Below, piece after piece: positions 60,513-64,000 of a stretch of 64,000 nt of DNA (its first letter is position 1; each line of letters opens with the position of its first letter). Source of the stretch: Desulfobacteraceae bacterium (GTDB taxonomy: Bacteria > Desulfobacterota > Desulfobacteria > Desulfobacterales > Desulfosalsimonadaceae). The stretch lies in the NCBI GenBank assembly GCA_003599885.1, contig QZKW01000003.1, forward strand, positions 1-64,000, written 5' to 3'. The position numbers were made by a program, and so were the translations under genes. The notes under the pieces were generated by a model. It ran no database searches. It saw nothing but the letters and a program-made list of their open reading frames with translations, and had not been told where the DNA came from.

Positions 60513-60592
60513 CGGCAAGATAAAAACTCCAAGCTCAGCATCTTTACCGGCTGACTGATTTGCGTGAATTGAAAGAGGTTTTTTTCTTGCCG
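60513..60592. terminator. Wide inverted repeat between convergent genes
   Basis: CGGCAAGATAAAAAC (60513-60527) and GTTTTTTTCTTGCCG (60578-60592) pair at 14 of 15 bases across 50 bases, between the zinc-ribbon gene and the CNB-PilZ gene. The loop is too long for a simple terminator. Confidence 0.45.
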
Positions 60593-60615
60593 AGATCTTT
60601 TTAGATGAGCCTGTT

Positions 60616-61662
60616 TTAAACCTGATCCGACTTATCGGGCCGCAGTGCCAATCGGTTGGCGTCAATATTATCAATGGCAGATGATTCCCATTTGTTGTCA
60701 AACTTCAAATGGATGGAATAATCATCAAACACCTGGGCCTGTGCGGCAATAACGGTCATTTGCTCTTCAAGATCTTTATATATATTATTTTTCATGGGCA
60801 GCTTAAAGGAAATCAGCAATCGCCGCCCCAGCAGCATACGGACGGTTTCTTTTTTTGAGCTTTTAATGATAAACGAGATCCCCCCCGCGGAAATATCCGA
60901 GAGTTCTCCTTTGTAAGCTTTGCCCATGGGATTTCCGGATTTCTCTAAAAGCTGGAACATGGCTACGCCGGAAATATTTAACCGGGTGTCCGACCGGCGC
61001 TCCAGTCCTTTTTCATCCATCGCTTTTTTCACCGGATCATTTTTGATGCAGTAATTATAAAGCTTGGACTCCAGGGCGGGCGCATCTTTTTTCCATTTTT
61101 TCAGAACATCTGTTTCAAGATAAGTCACTTTCACGCTGCTTAAGGGAATCATGGATACCGTGCAAACCGTGGCGGAAAAAAACGGCTCCTGGCCCAAAAT
61201 ATCCCCCACCTTCAAAAGGCCGATCAAATTTTCTTTGCCGCCTTGATTAAATAACGCCTTAACCTCTCCTCTGTTGATAAAATACAATCGGTTATTTAGC
61301 TCACCCTGTTCCACAATGGCTTCCCCTAGTTGAAAAACCTTTGATTTCATTGAGTAATATAAGGCATTCCCCTCGGTTGTGGACAGAGATCTGTATAAAC
61401 CGGCCCAGGTTTCAAGGTGCTCGGTATCCAGGCTAACGCTTTTTTCTTCTTCAATGATTTCACTGGAACGAACAATTTCCGTCAGCGCCATGGGATCTGT
61501 TTCATAGAGTTTTTCATGCAAGGCTTCTGCCTTTTCAAAATTCTTCTCCTTGGCATATTCCCCTATCAAATCAAAGAGCAGCTTGCAGGCACTTTCAACT
61601 TCATTTTTTGAGATGCACTCATCCACCAGTGCTTCCCGCCTGGCCCTGTCATTGTCGTTCAT
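60616..61662 (-). CDS. Cyclic-nucleotide-binding and PilZ domain protein
   Basis: A 348-residue cytoplasmic regulator. After a helical N-terminus (1-65), a CNB domain (about 85-190) shows VFQLGEAIVEQGE, LYFINRGEVKALF and GLLKVGDILGQEPFF. The RAS-type Arg of cAMP sites is not evident. The PilZ domain (about 215-340) has the c-di-GMP motifs ERRSDTRLN and DISAGGISF. So two second-messenger modules meet. ATG 61662 has AAGGAGA; upstream frame rejected. Output unknown. Confidence 0.88.
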   Translation of the reverse strand: MNDNDRARREALVDECISKNEVESACKLLFDLIGEYAKEKNFEKAEALHEKLYETDPMALTEIVRSSEIIEEEKSVSLDTEHLETWAGLYRSLSTTEGNALYYSMKSKVFQLGEAIVEQGELNNRLYFINRGEVKALFNQGGKENLIGLLKVGDILGQEPFFSATVCTVSMIPLSSVKVTYLETDVLKKWKKDAPALESKLYNYCIKNDPVKKAMDEKGLERRSDTRLNISGVAMFQLLEKSGNPMGKAYKGELSDISAGGISFIIKSSKKETVRMLLGRRLLISFKLPMKNNIYKDLEEQMTVIAAQAQVFDDYSIHLKFDNKWESSAIDNIDANRLALRPDKSDQV

Positions 61663-61981
61663 AACCGTCTCCTTATTTACCGGTGCGACTGCGCCGAAAT
61701 GCTTCGCATCAACATACTTTCGACAACAGCGCTTATTTTTCACAAAGCGAATGAGGGTTTCTGTGTTTATGGGATGGGAATGACTATACCGGCTATCTCT
61801 CTTCTTTGCAAGAATTTCAAAACAAATTGCCCAAGCTACAATTTCTTTTCAGGCCGGCATGGTTTTTGCCGGCAGCCATCACCGGCAAAATCATTTTTCC
61901 TGTATTAAATTAAATCACTACCAAAAAATATTTGAATTTTAATAAATTCTTAAAAATTCAGGGATCTGGCATAAAAATCCA
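61663..61981. other. Intergenic region with one hairpin
   Basis: No gene found in 319 bp. GCCGGC (61853-61858) repeats at 61868-61873 and can form a six-pair hairpin with a nine-base loop; there is no T-run beyond. Otherwise featureless. Confidence 0.4.
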
Positions 61982-64000
61982 TCATTTTTTTATCTGCGCC
62001 AGCGCTTCTTTTGCAGCCTCGACCACATTTGGATCATGTGTTTTCAACGATAAAAAACCCTTCGGCTGCCGGATATTTTCAAGCGCCGGAATCGCCGCCT
62101 TATCCCCTATGCGCCCAAGGGCTTCGCAGGCTTTTTCCAATATTGCATTTTTTGTTTTTTTAGTCTTTCCAGGGGTTTTTGAATCAAGCATCTCAAGCAG
62201 AGAGGGGACGGCATCCTGATATTTCAGTAACCCCAGGACAGAAATAAGTAAAATTCTAAGCTCGTCTTCTACCGAATATAAATTCTCTAAAAATATTTTT
62301 CCGATATCTTCTCCACCGATATTCTGTATTGCAAATACCGCTTCGCGCTGAACCCTGGGATCTGAATGGGTCAATATCGGCTCAAGAATATTTAAATGGG
62401 ATGTTGTACCAATCCGACCCAGAAGCAACGTCAGATTTCGAATATAAAACCACGGACCGTCCTGTCGAATACGCTCTATGACGGGCTGAATGGCGGATTC
62501 ACCGATTTTTGTGACAATCTGCACAATCCGGTTCCGTTCCGATCTGTTATGGCTGTCATGCAGCCGGTCAAGCAACCGTTCAACCGTGGTCGTACCGAGA
62601 AGAATTAGACTGTAAATATCCTCCTTCTTTTTATTTGAACCATCAGCTCGGGTGTCCTTTAAAAGCAAATCTAAAACATCCTCTGTCGCCAGGTTTTGCA
62701 ACAAATTCGCCGATAAGGCTTTTATGGCCTCATCTTTTGTCAGGTTGCCCGTATATATTTGATTGTATGCCTCCAGAATATGGCCTGCGTCTTCAGCCCG
62801 ACCATTCTCAATCAAAGATTGCGACAAATTTTGTAATTGGCTGGTTATTTTTTGATAAACAGGAGAAATATCCGTTTCAAACTTGATCCATGCAGAAAGT
62901 TTCTGTGACAACCGAATTCTTTGTTCCAGAAAATCTGTGCTTTCGAACTTTTCATCAATTTTAGCTAACAGTGTTGCGGCGGCCGTTCTTATTTCCGGAT
63001 CATTATTTAGCAGTCCTTCCCCCAAACGCTCAAGAATGGCATCAACCGTGAAGTTTTTTCCCTTTTCCGCCAGCTTTTCAACCACTTCAGCCAAACCATC
63101 TAAACCGGATATTTTTGGGAATTCAGAAGTCTCTCCTTTTAGTATGCTACTTAGTGCAAGCTTTAATTTTTCAATTTTCTGCTTTTGAGCATCGCTCGGA
63201 TCACCGTCCTGCATTGCCTGATCATCAGTTAAGCCTCTGCCCTTGCTGGAAGTTTTCATCAATTTGAATATGTGGCGGATGGATTCCAATTGGGGCGCTG
63301 TGAATTGCGGGTCGGCAGAAACCGTTTTTTCAATATTTTCGACTTTCAATATCAACCGCTCGAATTTTTCATTATCTAATGTTTCGAGAAACTCCTTAAA
63401 AACCTTCTCACCAAACGTCTGTTCGATGTTCCGGGTCAATACGGTCAATAGGACATCTTCGGGCATGTCTGCCAAAGAATTTAAAATAAATTGTGCAATG
63501 TCCTCCTTGCTGGCGCCGGATGCTTCTTTCAGCTTATCCAGCATTTCACCGACGGATTCCGACAATTTGGCCTCTGAAGCCCCCCCATCAACCAAGTGCC
63601 GAATTCCCTCCTGAAAAACCTGCGATATCAATTCCGGATCCTTCAGGGATTTACGGATCTGGTCTACGGCCTCTTCCGAAAACGCCTGATCCCCCAAGAG
63701 AAATTTGACGATATCCTTGTCCTTGATATCCATGCCGGAAACAAGGCTCCGCTCAGAATCCGTTTTTACATACAGTTGTTCCCCTATTTTAAAATGCGTT
63801 ATATTCTGATCCGTAAATAGTTGACGAATCCCGCCGGTTGTATTTATTTCATCAGCGCTTTTTCCAATGATCTGAAGGAATCGGTTGACTTCATCTTTTG
63901 TCAGCCCTTTTTCAATGGAAATACTCCGGATGCCAGCATCAAGCATCAGGGACAAAAATGAAACCACCTGCGGTTTTTTTTGATCTTTCTCAGAAAGAGG
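61982..64000 (-). CDS. HEAT-repeat protein, 5' end beyond the window
   Basis: At least 672 residues; the frame stays open to the right edge (P-L-S-E-K-D-Q-K-K-P-Q before the first GTG at 63967), so the true start is outside. Residues from about 450 on are HEAT repeats (SAIQPVIERIRQDGPWFYIRNLTLLLGRIG; HLNILEPILTHSDPRVQREAVFAIQNIGG; ELRILLISVLGLLKYQDAVPSLLEML). The earlier part is helical with regions like DKDIVKFLLGDQAF. It likely scaffolds protein contacts; partner unknown. Confidence 0.85.
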   Translation of the reverse strand, partial: PLSEKDQKKPQVVSFLSLMLDAGIRSISIEKGLTKDEVNRFLQIIGKSADEINTTGGIRQLFTDQNITHFKIGEQLYVKTDSERSLVSGMDIKDKDIVKFLLGDQAFSEEAVDQIRKSLKDPELISQVFQEGIRHLVDGGASEAKLSESVGEMLDKLKEASGASKEDIAQFILNSLADMPEDVLLTVLTRNIEQTFGEKVFKEFLETLDNEKFERLILKVENIEKTVSADPQFTAPQLESIRHIFKLMKTSSKGRGLTDDQAMQDGDPSDAQKQKIEKLKLALSSILKGETSEFPKISGLDGLAEVVEKLAEKGKNFTVDAILERLGEGLLNNDPEIRTAAATLLAKIDEKFESTDFLEQRIRLSQKLSAWIKFETDISPVYQKITSQLQNLSQSLIENGRAEDAGHILEAYNQIYTGNLTKDEAIKALSANLLQNLATEDVLDLLLKDTRADGSNKKKEDIYSLILLGTTTVERLLDRLHDSHNRSERNRIVQIVTKIGESAIQPVIERIRQDGPWFYIRNLTLLLGRIGTTSHLNILEPILTHSDPRVQREAVFAIQNIGGEDIGKIFLENLYSVEDELRILLISVLGLLKYQDAVPSLLEMLDSKTPGKTKKTKNAILEKACEALGRIGDKAAIPALENIRQPKGFLSLKTHDPNVVEAAKEALAQIKK

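Overview
The window reads like a chromosomal segment of an anaerobic, Gram-negative bacterium of the Desulfobacterota type (former Deltaproteobacteria, Desulfobacterales-like). This is inferred from gene content: an ADP-forming acyl-CoA ligase, an acetyl-CoA hydrolase/transferase, an ECF nickel/cobalt importer, a free-standing MetE-core protein, pilMNOPQ, HD-GYP and PilZ proteins. I cannot confirm a species. Genes are dense and mostly sit in short operons. There is no rRNA, CRISPR array, prophage or complete insertion sequence.

Layout. 1-1034: 3' end of a group II intron, then a mazEF-like toxin-antitoxin pair. 1065-5830 (minus): outer-membrane porin, CbiM(N), CbiQ, CbiO and a periplasmic cyclophilin, i.e. 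a Ni/Co uptake locus behind a leader with a strong terminator hairpin. 6179-9087: a small unknown protein, a glycerophosphodiesterase and an amidohydrolase. 9154-17813 (mostly minus): acyl-CoA ligase, two small DUF proteins, PBP1A, and a KtrB-KtrA-PF10118 operon. 18146-26214 (plus): a ten-gene dedicated type II fatty-acid synthase: FabD, enoyl reductase-like SDR, FabA, FabG, FabZ, FabF, ACP, PlsC-like acyltransferase, AcpS-type phosphopantetheinyl transferase and KAS III. A perfect terminator closes it. 26289-27310: a 1-kb HigBA-type toxin-antitoxin segment bounded by 17-bp direct repeats of the 3' end of tRNA-Glu. 27301-34232: tRNA-Glu, tRNA-Lys, a TPR protein, a PfkB kinase, an SH3b protein, a VWA/MoxR pair, MetE-core, TatA and SSB. 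34406-46659 (minus): pilM-N-O-P-Q followed by a 2227-residue lipoprotein made of Ig-like and propeller-type repeats. 47151-54247: a response regulator with HD-GYP output, a LysA-like decarboxylase, and an operon of acetyl-CoA hydrolase/transferase plus a PEP carboxykinase homologue that lacks its catalytic metal ligands. 54634-64000: class B DnaJ, MnmG, YhcC radical SAM, two tRNA-Ser, an acidic protein, a zinc-ribbon protein, a CNB-PilZ protein and a HEAT-repeat protein cut by the window edge.

The genes that most repay a second look are: (1) the self-contained FAS cluster, which brings its own ACP, activating transferase and acyltransferase, and whose AcpS gene seems to need an AUU start to keep its catalytic Asp8; (2) the apparent PEP carboxykinase pseudoenzyme; (3) the tRNA-flanked mini-island; (4) the giant pilus-operon lipoprotein; (5) the metal-binding tail on CbiO. 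Three intergenic dyad repeats of different sequence but similar style (20645-20702, 23243-23337, 33590-33732) are unexplained.
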